A DNA stretch of 32,251 bases from Blakeslea trispora (Eukaryota > Mucoromycota > Mucoromycetes > Mucorales > Choanephoraceae), in contig JAIWNE010000211.1 in NCBI GenBank assembly GCA_025331445.1, positions 1 through 32,251 on the forward strand, read 5' to 3'. Positions 1-8,635 of this stretch are shown piece after piece (position 1 is the first letter of the stretch; every line of letters starts with the position of its first letter). A model generated the notes under the pieces. That model saw only the letters and a list, made by a program, of their open reading frames with translations. It ran no database searches and was not told the origin of the DNA. The translations under genes and the position numbers were made by a program.

Positions 1-895
1 TCAGCTGAGCCCAGACATTTTCAATTGGGTTGAGGTCTGGACTCTGTGATGGCCATCTGTCAAAGGTGTTGGTCATGGTCTTCATCTTGAACCACCTAGA
101 ATATGATCCTACATGACAAGGAGCATTGTCTTCTTGCAATATGTAGTCAATGTTGGTTTTCTTGGACTCTTTCTCGATCCAGGGAAGATAGTAATCAACC
201 AAACATTGGACATAGACTTCTTGATCAATTGATCCATGTTGCACGACTAGAGGACCAACACCATTTGCGTGAAAGCGTCCCCATACCATCACAGAACCCA
301 AACCAAACTTGTGAGTACCCTTTATGTGCCTCTCCTCGTACCTTTCTCCATCCTTTCTGATTACTCTAGTTCCAGCACTAGCATTTTTAAGGGTGAACTT
401 GGCCTCATCAGACCAAATTACCTTATCCCAGTCAGCTTTTGCCCAATTCAACCTCTCTTTGATCCAAGCTAAACGCAATTGTTTGTGCGTCTGCCTCAGA
501 GCAGGCTTTTTTGCCGCTTTACGAGATTTGAACTTCATACGAGTCAATGCATCTCGAAAAGTGGTTAAAGAGACCTTCTTGCCTGTGCCCAAAAATCGAC
601 GATGCTGAGCCCTAATTGACTCAGTAGGTCGACGACGAACGCTTTGACTAATCGCGTTTAAACCAGTCTGAGAAAGAAGCCTTTTTCTTCCAGTTGAAGT
701 TTTGGGAAGAGTGGTTTGTGTTTTCTGAAGTCTTTTATAAGCTGATCGTACAGTTGATTCAGGGAGGTCGAGATCTCTTGAGATTTGAGCAAAGTTTCTT
801 TTGTACAAGAAAGCGCCTGCTAATCTACCGTAATCGTATTCGGAAAGGTGCTTATTGGCCTCTTTGACAATAGGAGTGGTAGTAGATGTGCTCAT
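1..895 (-). CDS. Tc1/mariner-type DDE transposase, C-terminus cut by the window edge
   Basis: The reading frame is open from an ATG at 895-893 to the window edge: 298 codons without a stop or frameshift. The N-terminal 130 residues are basic and look like paired helix-turn-helix DNA-binding domains (FAQISRDLDLPESTVRSAY near residues 35-53). The catalytic triad is visible: D163 in IWSDEAKF, D256 in LQEDNAPCH and E292 in SPDLNPIENVW. Between the last two acids lie 35 residues, one more than the 34 of classical Tc1. The enzyme would cut the element out at its terminal repeats and insert it at TA. A likely terminal repeat lies upstream of the start (959-1006). Only the extreme C-terminus is missing. 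Seen: triad and open frame. Known: family chemistry. Inferred: activity. Confidence 0.93.
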   Translation of the reverse strand, partial: MSTSTTTPIVKEANKHLSEYDYGRLAGAFLYKRNFAQISRDLDLPESTVRSAYKRLQKTQTTLPKTSTGRKRLLSQTGLNAISQSVRRRPTESIRAQHRRFLGTGKKVSLTTFRDALTRMKFKSRKAAKKPALRQTHKQLRLAWIKERLNWAKADWDKVIWSDEAKFTLKNASAGTRVIRKDGERYEERHIKGTHKFGLGSVMVWGRFHANGVGPLVVQHGSIDQEVYVQCLVDYYLPWIEKESKKTNIDYILQEDNAPCHVGSYSRWFKMKTMTNTFDRWPSQSPDLNPIENVWAQL

Positions 896-958
896 TTTAT
901 CATGTTTATTAAGAAAAAGGTGATGGGAAGATCAACAGAACAACCATGGGTTAGATGA

Positions 959-1006
959 TCAAATCGCGGAGTTTACAAAATCCGCAACTTATTTCCAACC
1001 ATACTG
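959..1006 (-). repeat. Putative Tc1 terminal inverted repeat (one arm)
   Basis: This 48 bp stretch ends in CAGT (minus strand) next to TA and contains a small internal palindrome, GCGGA...TCCGC, at 966-985. The partner arm is outside the window. Confidence 0.55.
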
Positions 1007-1340
1007 TAAATTAATGTCTGCTCAGCTCGTATCTCGCGAGTGTGCTAAGAATACTTTTTCAAGATGGAAGCACAAAGAAGAATTGCTAACATTGTGCTTT
1101 AAATGAGATGTACTTGACTAATCCAATAGTGTAAGTATCATTACACGTGTAATTCATTACAACAAATATTTGAGATACTTTACAGCACAAAAAATAAAAT
1201 GTTATTCATAATGAAAGGTGACAGCTTTTCTGAAATAATATTTTATTTTTTTTTCGAATGATTTTTTTTCTCTCGTTCTATTTTTTTTAACTGACGCAAC
1301 CTTTTCCTCTTCGTTTATATATCCTCCAAATAGCTTGATC

Positions 1341-1643
1341 AACCTCAACAGACTCTAGTCATCACAACAAAGTAATGCAACACAATCGCTTAATCAACAG
1401 CCTTACAAGAGCCTCGAATTTTAGAGTAAAGAATGACTTGGATTGTGGATATAAAAAAAAGTTAACGCTAGCAAACGTGTAAGATTCTTTCAATTTGGCA
1501 TCACTGTTTTTCTACACCAAAGTATTAGTTATTACAGTACACAGCTATTGAAATCTACCGTTGAACACTTTACAAGAGGTAAGTAATACTTTTGGTTTAG
1601 ATTGTAAACGGCTCTTTGTTGGAACAGACTGCATCACGAACAA
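1341..1643 (+). repeat. Diverged direct repeat, copy A (partner at 31943-32251)
   Basis: Several blocks match the right window edge in the same order and orientation: around 1350-1378, 1463-1506 (GTGTAAGAT...GGCATCACT), 1540-1563 (CACAGCTA.TGAA) and 1576-1643 (AATACTTTTGGTTTAGA, then CTGCATCACGAACAA). Divergence is high outside the blocks. Both copies have an ATG-initiated start (1375 here) and a GTAAGA...CACAG segment of 66 and 53 nt that could be an intron. I do not recognise the repeat. Confidence 0.7.
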
Positions 1644-1867
1644 TGACCTTGAATATTTGGTTGAAGAATTGTATTGAAGCAATAAAAAAACAACATCTTT
1701 CTTGTCAAGTTATTGCTTTACTTGTATTTACTATTATGTTATTCTGGGATGATATGTATCGAAACGAGTATAAGGGAATGGAATACGACAAAAAGGACTG
1801 TTGGCATAGAATAGTGTGTGATAATGACTTTGGCCTTACTTTATTAATGAATCATGAAAGGGATTAG
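1643..1867 (+). CDS. Small hypothetical protein with one hydrophobic segment
   Basis: A 74-codon ORF starts at the first ATG in frame; the frame is open a little further upstream without an ATG. Residues near 24-38 (CQVIALLVFTIMLFW) are hydrophobic and could span a membrane once, followed by an acidic, Cys-containing tail. An AATAAA signal follows the stop by about 25 bp. A TATA-like box and an upstream ATG (1375) may belong to the same transcript through splicing. It sits at the end of repeat copy A, so it may be part of a repeated gene family. Function unknown, and it could be chance. Confidence 0.3.
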   Translation: MTLNIWLKNCIEAIKKQHLSCQVIALLVFTIMLFWDDMYRNEYKGMEYDKKDCWHRIVCDNDFGLTLLMNHERD

Positions 1868-2282
1868 CATCTTTGTATTGTATTTCAAAAATAAACCTTT
1901 AATACGAGTAGCTTTAGCAAGATCTAGTATAAGGATCAAATTATGTTTGTATGTTGTCTACGTCTTTATTTTGACAACTTTTGGCTTTTCAAACTGCCCA
2001 TCTTTAAGCGATTATTAAATACTTTTTCAGTATCTCTTTTTCTTTTCAGCATCTTTTTTTGGTGTATTTTTTGAAATACCTTTTTTTTTCTATTTTTTGA
2101 GTGTCTGTTTTTTTTGGCTGTCTTTTTTTTTTATCGAGAGTGTTATTTTTGCACACTTTTAAAAGATTTTCCCAATAAATTTGTGAGTTTCATTCTCAAT
2201 TTTTAAATTTCTCGTTTCCGAAAGTGTTTTCCGATTGCATGTCGTTCCTAATCTAATCTCAATTGGTTCTGACTCGACTTCC

Positions 2283-2373
2283 GATAGGGTACACTCTTCC
2301 CAAGCCGCGCTTTATTTTCATATATTATTTAAATAAAAAAATTTCTATCCTATAATCGTTGTATCTTTCTAAG
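2283..2373 (+). repeat. DIRS left inverted terminal repeat
   Basis: 91 bp that match 6432-6522 as an inverted repeat with about four mismatches. It begins GATAGGGTACACTCTTCCC and ends just before the gag start. Confidence 0.93.
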
Positions 2374-2392
2374 CCGCGCATCGTGGAACATA

Positions 2393-3237
2393 ATGACAGA
2401 TAACACAAACAACGAAGAAGTACTAGAACTTTATACAGAACGAGAATTACAACAAAAATTCAAGCAGTGGCAATTGGAGGATAATATTTTACAACAACAG
2501 AATCAAGAGGAATTTATATTCCCACAAAAATTAGACAATTATTGGAAGAACTTCGACCAGAACAACTCGAAGAATATGTTAGAAAATACACAAGAAACAT
2601 ACAAAAATATGAGATCAACAAATGGACTCAAAGAACATCGATTAACTCAGAATTTATACAAAAGTACAAAAATTTCAATGTGGACACATTTCAAGTATTA
2701 CAAACAATTTACAAGATCAACGATAACACAAGACTACAAGCAAGAGCCATCACAGACTTATCCCAAAAAAATAACATTCTATACGAAGCAAGACACAACA
2801 TACCGACAGATGAAGCAACCAACTTTCTGGAAGACATCATGGAAGAAGCCAAGAAGCTGGCTGTATTTACGTGGCATAGAACAACACTGCAAGACGAAGA
2901 AGCAAGAGCCTACTCATACAAAGCGATCAGAATACGCCCTACCACAGGTAACACAGCAGCTGAATTGGGACAAAAGAAGCCAGCTTTTGATGAAAGTTTT
3001 ATGGAAAAATACAATGAAACAAAGTACCAACAAGCACTGGTACGGGCAGCCACCAGCCACATGTCTCGACCAAACCACAATTTCCACAACAACAGTTATA
3101 GATCCAGTGCAAGATTTGCAGACCAGCGATACAAACAGAACAATTTTTGGAAAGGGGGCAACAGCAATGCCCCACATTACAACAAATACAAAACCTACAA
3201 CAAACCAACAGACGAGAGTCCAACAACCCCACAATAA
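2393..3237 (+). pseudogene. DIRS gag-like protein, frameshifted
   Basis: Coding starts at ATG 2393 (MTDNTNNEEVLELYTERELQ) and seems to move to another frame near 2527, in the A-run of CCACAAAAATTAG. That second frame stays open to 3237 and is the coherent one: charged helices (LEELRPEQLEEYVRKY), then a conserved-looking core (TFQVLQTIYKINDNTRLQAR, AYSYKAIRIRP), then an Asn/Arg/Tyr-rich tail (NFHNNSYRSSARFADQRYKQ) fit for nucleic-acid binding. The first frame also stays open to 3349, but beyond 2530 it looks like a shadow. One lost A explains the break. Position and composition match the gag ORF of DIRS elements; no zinc knuckle is present. Confidence 0.7.
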
Positions 3238-3350
3238 CAACAAATATAATAATAGAGAAAAAGAAAAAATATTAGAAAAAACAATACAAAAGGAAAAACC
3301 ACTAGAAAAAACAATAGAAAAACAAAAAATGACAAAAATCAAACATTAAC

Positions 3351-5255
3351 ACAACTAACAACTTCTTTAAAAAATTATGGCGTACCAGAAGATGGAATCC
3401 TTCTTGGAGGGAGACTACAGAAATTCATCAAAAATTAGGAGAAGATGACCAGAAAGAATTGGCCCCTATCAGTCATCCGAGAGGGTTACCAATTACAATT
3501 TGCAAAGAAACCGATACCATGGAAATGGACACAAAAGATTTTATCAAAAGAAGATCAAGACCATTTGGACCATGCGGTGATGAAATTCGACAAAGCTGGG
3601 ATTGTAGAACGCTCACCAACACAAAACAAAGATTTTTTATCAACATTTTTTACAATTCAAGAAACAACAAAAAGAAGACTTATTTTGGACTGCCAAAGAC
3701 TAAGCTTATTCCTACAGATAGAACATTTCAAGATGGAAGGCGTTCCCGCACTTCGAGAGTTATTAGAAAAAGACGATTATATTTGCAAACTCGATCTCAA
3801 AGACGCACATGTAGTAGTCCCAATACACGACGACTCCAAGAGATATCTAACTTTCGAGAACAAGGGGATAATATATTTATACAAATCGCTAGCCTTTGGC
3901 GTAAGCAATGCATCACATATTTTCTCAAAAATTATGAAGAGTGCTGTAGAGCCTTTAAGGCAAGAAGGTATATGATTAATCTTTTACCTCGACGACATTT
4001 GCATCTTAGCGAAGACACAACAAGAAATGAAGAGAATCACTCAGAGGGTTATCTCACATCTAACAGACGTAGGATTCTTGATCAAAGAGAAAAAGAGCAA
4101 CCTAACACCTTTAAAGAGCCAGCAATTTCTGGGATTCAGCTTCAATTCACAAACAATGCAAATCAAAGTACCGGAAGAAAAGAAAGCAAAGATACTACAG
4201 AGAGTGCGCCAAGCATTAAAGCCTACAGACACAAGCTACAGATAGATGGCAGCGTTACTGGGGAAAATGACAGCAGTAATACTGGCGATAGGAGAGACGT
4301 TATTACATATACGTCACATACAGAGAGACCTTGCCCGATCATTACAGAGACATCAGCAAAACTGGAAAAGCAAATGCATTCTCAGCGAGAAAGGTAAAGA
4401 AGAATATGGCGGTTAAAGAATATAACAAGACAGAATGGCTTGCCTATTCGGAAGATTGCCATAAACCCAGCATTGCAGATATACATGGATGCATCAGATA
4501 CAGGATGGGGTGTTCACTCCAAAGTAATCTCAACAAACGGATACTGGAAACAGATAGAAAAAGACGAATCTATAAACGTAAGAGAGTTGAAGACGATTCT
4601 ATTTGCATTACAACTACATGGAAAAAAATGTGCAGGCATGTCAATCCGGATATACTCGGACAGTATAACAGCATTGAAATACTCAACCAAGGAAGGAGGA
4701 ACGAGTTCGCCGATCATTTAAGACTAAGCTGTGGAAATACAGGAAGAGATAAACAAGCACAACCTGATGGTCACATACCAACACATCCCAGGAGTATTGA
4801 ACATAGAGGCAGACACACTCAGCCAGAAGAAAAGACCAATGTACGAATCAGTAACCCCCCAACAATTTTTCAACAAAATACGACGATATTGAGGACCCCT
4901 GAGAGTAGACGTCTTTGCTGCTCAACAGAACAACAAACTACCAACGTATTAGAGCCTAAAGCCGGACCCCAAAGCAGCGGCACTGGATGCATTCCAACAA
5001 GAATGGCCAAAGAAGGAATTATTTCTACACCCATCGTAGAAGTTGATTCCTCGAGTGATAAGAAAAATACACGAACATAAGATCGAGGAGGCGTTTCTGG
5101 TAACACCTTAGTGGCCCAGCCAGTACTGATTTCCGATGATACTCAAACAACTACATTTAGCCAAACCAATTCTGAGGGACATATCCCATCGCTGAAAATT
5201 GGCCGCTTGGAGACTATCAATAACAAGCGGAAGAAGGTTGACTTGGATGAAGTGA
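3351..5255 (+). pseudogene. DIRS reverse transcriptase / RNase H, multiply disrupted
   Basis: Motifs in order: GGRLQKFIKN then TAG (3436); RRLILDCQRLS; KLDLKDAHVVVPI (RT motif A); YKSLAFGVSNASHIFSKIM (motif B region, with Ala where Pro is usual); YLDDICIL (catalytic motif C) just after a TGA at 3973; then RNase H with IYMDASDTGWG, NVRELKTILFAL and IYSDSITALKY; then HIPGVLNIEADTLS. In-frame stops lie at 3436, 3973, 4243, 4719, 4725, 4890, 4950, 5037, 5109, 5127 and 5193, and one frameshift lies near 4400. By family pattern most stops stand where Trp (also Arg or Gln) is expected. The frame ends at 5255, overlapping the recombinase ORF as usual in DIRS. It cannot make a working enzyme as read. 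Confidence 0.88.
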
Positions 5256-6355
5256 CACAAGCGTATTTGAATGAAAGTATTCGACCGTCGACCAAAAAAG
5301 CATACGAACAAGGTTGGATAAAGTGGTGCAGATGGCGCAAGTCCAACAATCCAGCAATAGACCCTTGTGAATACAATCCGATAAACGTAGTCAACTACCT
5401 TGTCAGCCAAAGCAAATATTCACCTCAACACTTAAACACGCTAAGGTCATCTATAGCCTCAGTGTTCAACAAGATCCACACAACGCTACCACCAATAGCC
5501 GAAGAGCCTTTGATACGTGAATTTTTTGCAGCCAAGAGGAATACACACGTACGTATCCCAAGACCAGAGAAACACTCAACTTGGGACATTACAGTGTTAA
5601 GAGAATACATCAAAACCAAATACACCAAGTCAGATGGACTGGTCCTTGAAAACTTGCAACAAAAAACTGTCCTATTGATTTGTATGGCGACCAGGTATCG
5701 ACCCCGCTCGGATATCGGTGGACTACAACTGAGAGACGTCTTGTTTACGCAAGAAAACAATGAGGTTCAAAGTGTCGACCTACACGTACGACATCCGAAA
5801 GAAGCAAATGTGAAACCAATCAGATTGGGCAAACTGAATAATCCAGACATGTATCCTGTTCAAACACTATGGTTGTTTATAGAAAAAACCAAGACCTTGA
5901 GAAGCTCATTACCAATTGACCGAACACTGTTTTTATCATACATAAATACATCAGAAAAGGAGGTGACATCCATCAAACCTGGTACCATTGCAAGCTCGGT
6001 TCAGACGAACATGAAAGAAGCTGGAATAAACGCCAAGAAATACACAGCCCATTCAATCAGAGCAGCAACAAGTACGCATGCAGTTTTTCAAGGCAATAAC
6101 ATACAAAAGGTCAAAAAACATGCAAATTGGAGCTTAACCCAGAACACACTTGAGAAATACTATTTTAAACCACCAGCTCCAAAACGGACCTCCACAAAAA
6201 TTATGCAATCAATTATGTCTTCTGAAAACAGTACCCTATCGGAAGTCGAGTCAGAACCAACTGAGATTGGACTAGGAACGACATGCGATCCTATAGTTGG
6301 TGAAGATGAGACTGAAGATAGGGTACACACCCGCCCTTGGTATCAAAACTCTTAG
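5111..6355 (+). CDS. DIRS tyrosine recombinase (intact ORF)
   Basis: 414 codons, no stop or frameshift. A core-binding-like N-terminal half (STKKAYEQGWIKWCRWRKS) precedes a catalytic domain with the family residues: Arg in ATRYRPRSD (197-199), H314 and R317 in AHSIRAA, H337/W340 in KKHANWS, and Tyr 350/351 in LEKYYF. The enzyme would join circular DIRS DNA to the genome. The start is unclear: the frame opens at 5081, but no ATG occurs early in it, so 5111 (GTG) is only nominal. A lost ATG, splicing or read-through from the overlapping RT gene are options. The last 40 residues lie in the ICR. The contrast with the ruined RT next door is striking. Confidence 0.9.
   Translation: MAQPVLISDDTQTTTFSQTNSEGHIPSLKIGRLETINNKRKKVDLDEVTQAYLNESIRPSTKKAYEQGWIKWCRWRKSNNPAIDPCEYNPINVVNYLVSQSKYSPQHLNTLRSSIASVFNKIHTTLPPIAEEPLIREFFAAKRNTHVRIPRPEKHSTWDITVLREYIKTKYTKSDGLVLENLQQKTVLLICMATRYRPRSDIGGLQLRDVLFTQENNEVQSVDLHVRHPKEANVKPIRLGKLNNPDMYPVQTLWLFIEKTKTLRSSLPIDRTLFLSYINTSEKEVTSIKPGTIASSVQTNMKEAGINAKKYTAHSIRAATSTHAVFQGNNIQKVKKHANWSLTQNTLEKYYFKPPAPKRTSTKIMQSIMSSENSTLSEVESEPTEIGLGTTCDPIVGEDETEDRVHTRPWYQNS
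6231..6328. repeat. DIRS internal complementary region (ICR)
   Basis: The left half (6231-6290) is the inverted copy of 2233-2292, the outer edge of the left end. The right half (6288-6328) is the inverted copy of the outer right end around 6511-6551. The junction is ATC at 6288-6290. In DIRS elements this region is the splint that lets the linear cDNA close into a circle. Here it also encodes the acidic C-terminal tail of the recombinase. Confidence 0.9.
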
Positions 6356-6431
6356 GATAACAAGACCCAGCCCAAAAGAGGTGCACCCATATCATCAAAA
6401 AAAAAAGAATAAAAGATCCTACAAACTCTAA

Positions 6432-6522
6432 CTTAGAAAGATACAAGGATTATAGGACAGAAATTTTTTTATTTAAATAGTATATGAAAATAAAGCGCGG
6501 CTCGGGAAGAGTGTACCCTATC
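6432..6522 (-). repeat. DIRS right inverted terminal repeat
   Basis: Inverted copy of 2283-2373. Low divergence between the arms (about 4 of 91) suggests a fairly recent last round of replication, or homogenisation. Confidence 0.93.
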
Positions 6523-6551
6523 TTCAGTCTCGTCTTCACCGACTATAGGAT

Positions 6552-7289
6552 TTTTAAGCAGTGATTTTTCAGGTCTTTATTATTTTTGAAGAAAAAATGT
6601 CAAGATATTTCAAGCTCCTCAGCATTAAGAAAATCAAATTGCTTCAAAATCTTAAGCAGAGAAAAAAATCACTGCCCAAAATTCAAACAGCGAAATTTTT
6701 TTAAGCAGTGAAATGATAAAAGAAATGTAAATGATAATAACTTTAGGAAAATACATCCAATTTTAATTTTGTAAAAAGTTTTGGAAGCCTAGAAGATACA
6801 TCTACATTTCTGCCAAATACAACAACTTTTATAGTCAAAATTAAAAGTTGAAAAAATAAGCCCATGTTAGCCGCACGTGTCCGACGTGCGTCCGACTCAG
6901 GTTAGGTGTAGTGTCGACACTACACCGAAGAGGTTGGCAAACGAACCATGATTTTTACGGAACACATGTATGCTTCGTACGAAACCTACCTGGCACTCCT
7001 AATTCATTTGCCATCGCGGAAACCTGGGTTCGAAACACATCTATTTCACACGACGGCGAATGAATTTCGATTAATGCATTCGTTACCACGACGGCAAATG
7101 AACCACGGTTACTGCCTCAATTTTCACGACGGCAAACAGATCACGAGAACTGCCTCGTTTCCAACGTGTGTCTCGTATCCATTGGAGCGACTTGATTGGA
7201 TTACATTCTTGAAACAGTTCTTTCAATTGGCTTATTTTTTTCAAAAATACATTCGACACAATATGAAATAAACCATTTTGCAAAATCTC
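6552..7289. other. Non-coding stretch between DIRS and LINE; may include the LINE 5' UTR
   Basis: The motif AAGCAGTGA occurs twice (near 6556 and 6704) and its inverse TCACTGC once (near 6668). A GC-rich patch (6865-6930) holds GCACGT...ACGTGC and a 22 bp perfect palindrome. Further right, CACGACGGC recurs three times at 30-55 bp spacing (near 7048, 7088, 7126). The LINE 5' end cannot be placed exactly; it may lie near this patch. Confidence 0.5.
6905..6926. repeat. 22 bp perfect palindrome
   Basis: Left half GGTGTAGTGTC, followed by its exact reverse complement with no spacer. It lies 40 bp right of another short inverted repeat, GCACGT/ACGTGC. Confidence 0.8.
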
Positions 7290-8635
7290 ATGGCTTTTTC
7301 ACACAAAAGTAATTTTGGGCACTCGGGTGGCTTAGATCCACTATCCGATCCCTCCAAATCACCTCACAACAACAGGAACAAACCAACCTACACCTCATCT
7401 GACATATTTTGGTCCAAGGTTGCAGCCGAGAGAGTTCGCGAAGTGAGACACTCGCTCATTACTTCCTCATCTGATGAGTCTTCGACACCGCAGACGGAAA
7501 CGTCTACGTTTAATTCCAGCATTTGGCGACCTGGACACGGCTCTAATAGCGTTTTTGTCGATATGACAGGCAGAAAAGAATCTGTTGCTGAATTTTTCTT
7601 GTTGGTTGCCCATCAGTACCCTTCTCGAGTAGGAGTTCTACCACAGAAGGTGGGTAACCTCCGTTATGCTGAAATTTGTTTCGACGACGATGACGTTACA
7701 GTGGTCTCGTTCTTTTTGTAAAGAGGGGCTTCGTTTTGCAGATGGTAGTGTTGTCATTCCATGTAAAGCACTTAGGCCTCATATGGAAGTAATCAATGTT
7801 CGACTCTCGAGTTTACCTTTTCTCCGTGAGACTAAGCTTCTAACGGGACTTAAAGAGAGTTTAAGTCCATTTGGTGAAATTTTAGACGTTGGGATATTTT
7901 TGGATCCAGCTTCTAAGACCTATGCTTGTACCGGCTATGCGGTACTGAATGTTAAAAAGAAGGAGGGCGCATATTGTCCTTTGACCCATCTTGTTCTATG
8001 GGAGGACTTTGAGGAGTTGAGTTTCTATGCAGTCTGGAAGCAGATGCCCCCCTACTGTAAATACTGTCATGCCGAAGGTCACATCATAGCCAGTTGTGAC
8101 AAACGTAAGGCTAAGTTTTCTTGCTGGACCTGTGGCGCTAATGGCCACATGGCTGCCAGCTGTTCTAAGAATGCTCCAAAAAAAACCCAAGGTTAAGGCG
8201 CCTGTCGTCCTTAAGCTGGTTTTTGACTTTTCCGAAAGAGTTCCTCCACCTGGCAGTAACCGTCGTAGAGGAGCTACTACTTCTTCAAGAGCACAAGCTC
8301 TTGTGGTGACCGAAGACAGCTGTGCTTCCACTGCCTCACCACGTCCTACCCGTGTTGTTCCTCCTGCAGTTGCAGTTAAAGATTCTCTTGATTCATCGGC
8401 TCTCTTAAATTTCACACCACTTTCAACTCAGGAGATATTGTTTGTGGACAATCGACAAGCGGTCACCACTATGAGCAATGACATGACTGATGATGTGGCA
8501 AGTGACAGCGATAACGATATGAATTTGGATAGCAGCCTGCTGCCTTTCCAGGATATCCAGCTGTCTCAAGAATCCTCTCTACCTCTGCTTGACACCCAGA
8601 GTAGGGAATTAACCTCTCCATCCAATAGAAATTAA
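7290..8635 (+). pseudogene. LINE ORF1: nucleic-acid-binding protein with two CCHC knuckles
   Basis: Coding starts at ATG 7290 (MAFSHKSNFGHSGG), shifts frame in the T-run near 7715, and shifts again in the A-run near 8180. The middle part looks like an RRM-type fold (MEVINVRLSSLPFL...SPFGEILDVGIF). It is followed by two zinc knuckles of form CX2CX4HX4C: CKYCHAEGHIIASC and CWTCGANGHMAASC. The C-terminal segment is Ser/Pro-rich, then acidic (SDSDNDMNLDSS). ORF1 proteins of this kind coat LINE RNA. Both breaks are single-base changes in homopolymers, so consensus error is possible. The stop TAA shares its last A with the ORF2 ATG. Confidence 0.8.

Larger units (their letters stand above)
1..1006 (-). 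mobile_element. Tc1/mariner DNA transposon, partial
   Basis: The element covers the transposase gene and about 110 bp of 5' leader. Read on the minus strand, a plausible terminus starts at 1006 with CAGTATGGTTGGAAATAAGT. CAGT starts are common in Tc1 terminal repeats, and a TA dinucleotide, the usual target duplication, lies just outside at 1007-1008. The opposite end lies left of the window, so the inverted repeat cannot be confirmed. Confidence 0.8.
1007..2232. other. Intergenic stretch between the Tc1 and DIRS elements
   Basis: About 1.2 kb of AT-rich DNA. It holds copy A of a diverged repeat (1341-1643), a TATA-like TATATAT at 1316-1322, a 14 bp palindrome ATTACACGTGTAAT at 1140-1153, and a small ORF (1643-1867) followed by AATAAA near 1890. 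From 1900 to 2232 it is T-rich with no gene that I can see. Confidence 0.6.
2233..6551 (+). mobile_element. DIRS-type tyrosine-recombinase retrotransposon
   Basis: The element has the full DIRS layout: left inverted repeat 2283-2373, gag-like ORF, RT/RNase H, overlapping tyrosine recombinase, internal complementary region 6231-6328 and right inverted repeat 6432-6522. The complementary region matches the outer left flank inverted and the outer right flank inverted. The two matches meet at a shared trinucleotide GAT/ATC (2233-2235, 6288-6290, 6549-6551), which fixes both ends. There is no target duplication, as expected for recombinase-mediated insertion. The RT gene is inactivated; the recombinase ORF is open. 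Confidence 0.92.

Noticed and set aside
1579..1600. GTAAGT...TTTAG of 22 nt as an intron in repeat copy A
   Set aside because: Too short to splice; every convincing intron in the window is at least 50 nt.
2914..3342. 142-codon minus-strand ORF rich in Val, Cys and Phe
   Set aside because: Shadow of the A-rich DIRS gag region on the other strand; composition is the complement of the plus-strand gene and no motif is present.
2540..3349. First gag frame of the DIRS element continuing to 3349 (Lys/Thr/Gln-rich)
   Set aside because: Beyond 2530 the coherent protein is in the neighbouring frame; this one looks like low-complexity read-out of an A-rich sequence.
4331..5080. 249-codon ORF across the DIRS RNase H region
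   Set aside because: It is a shadow frame; RNase H motifs (DASDTGWG, YSDSITAL) are in another frame.
6948..7271. 107-codon ORF upstream of the LINE
   Set aside because: No recognisable motif; its Thr/His/Arg pattern follows the CACGACGGC repeats. Probably chance within the 5' UTR.
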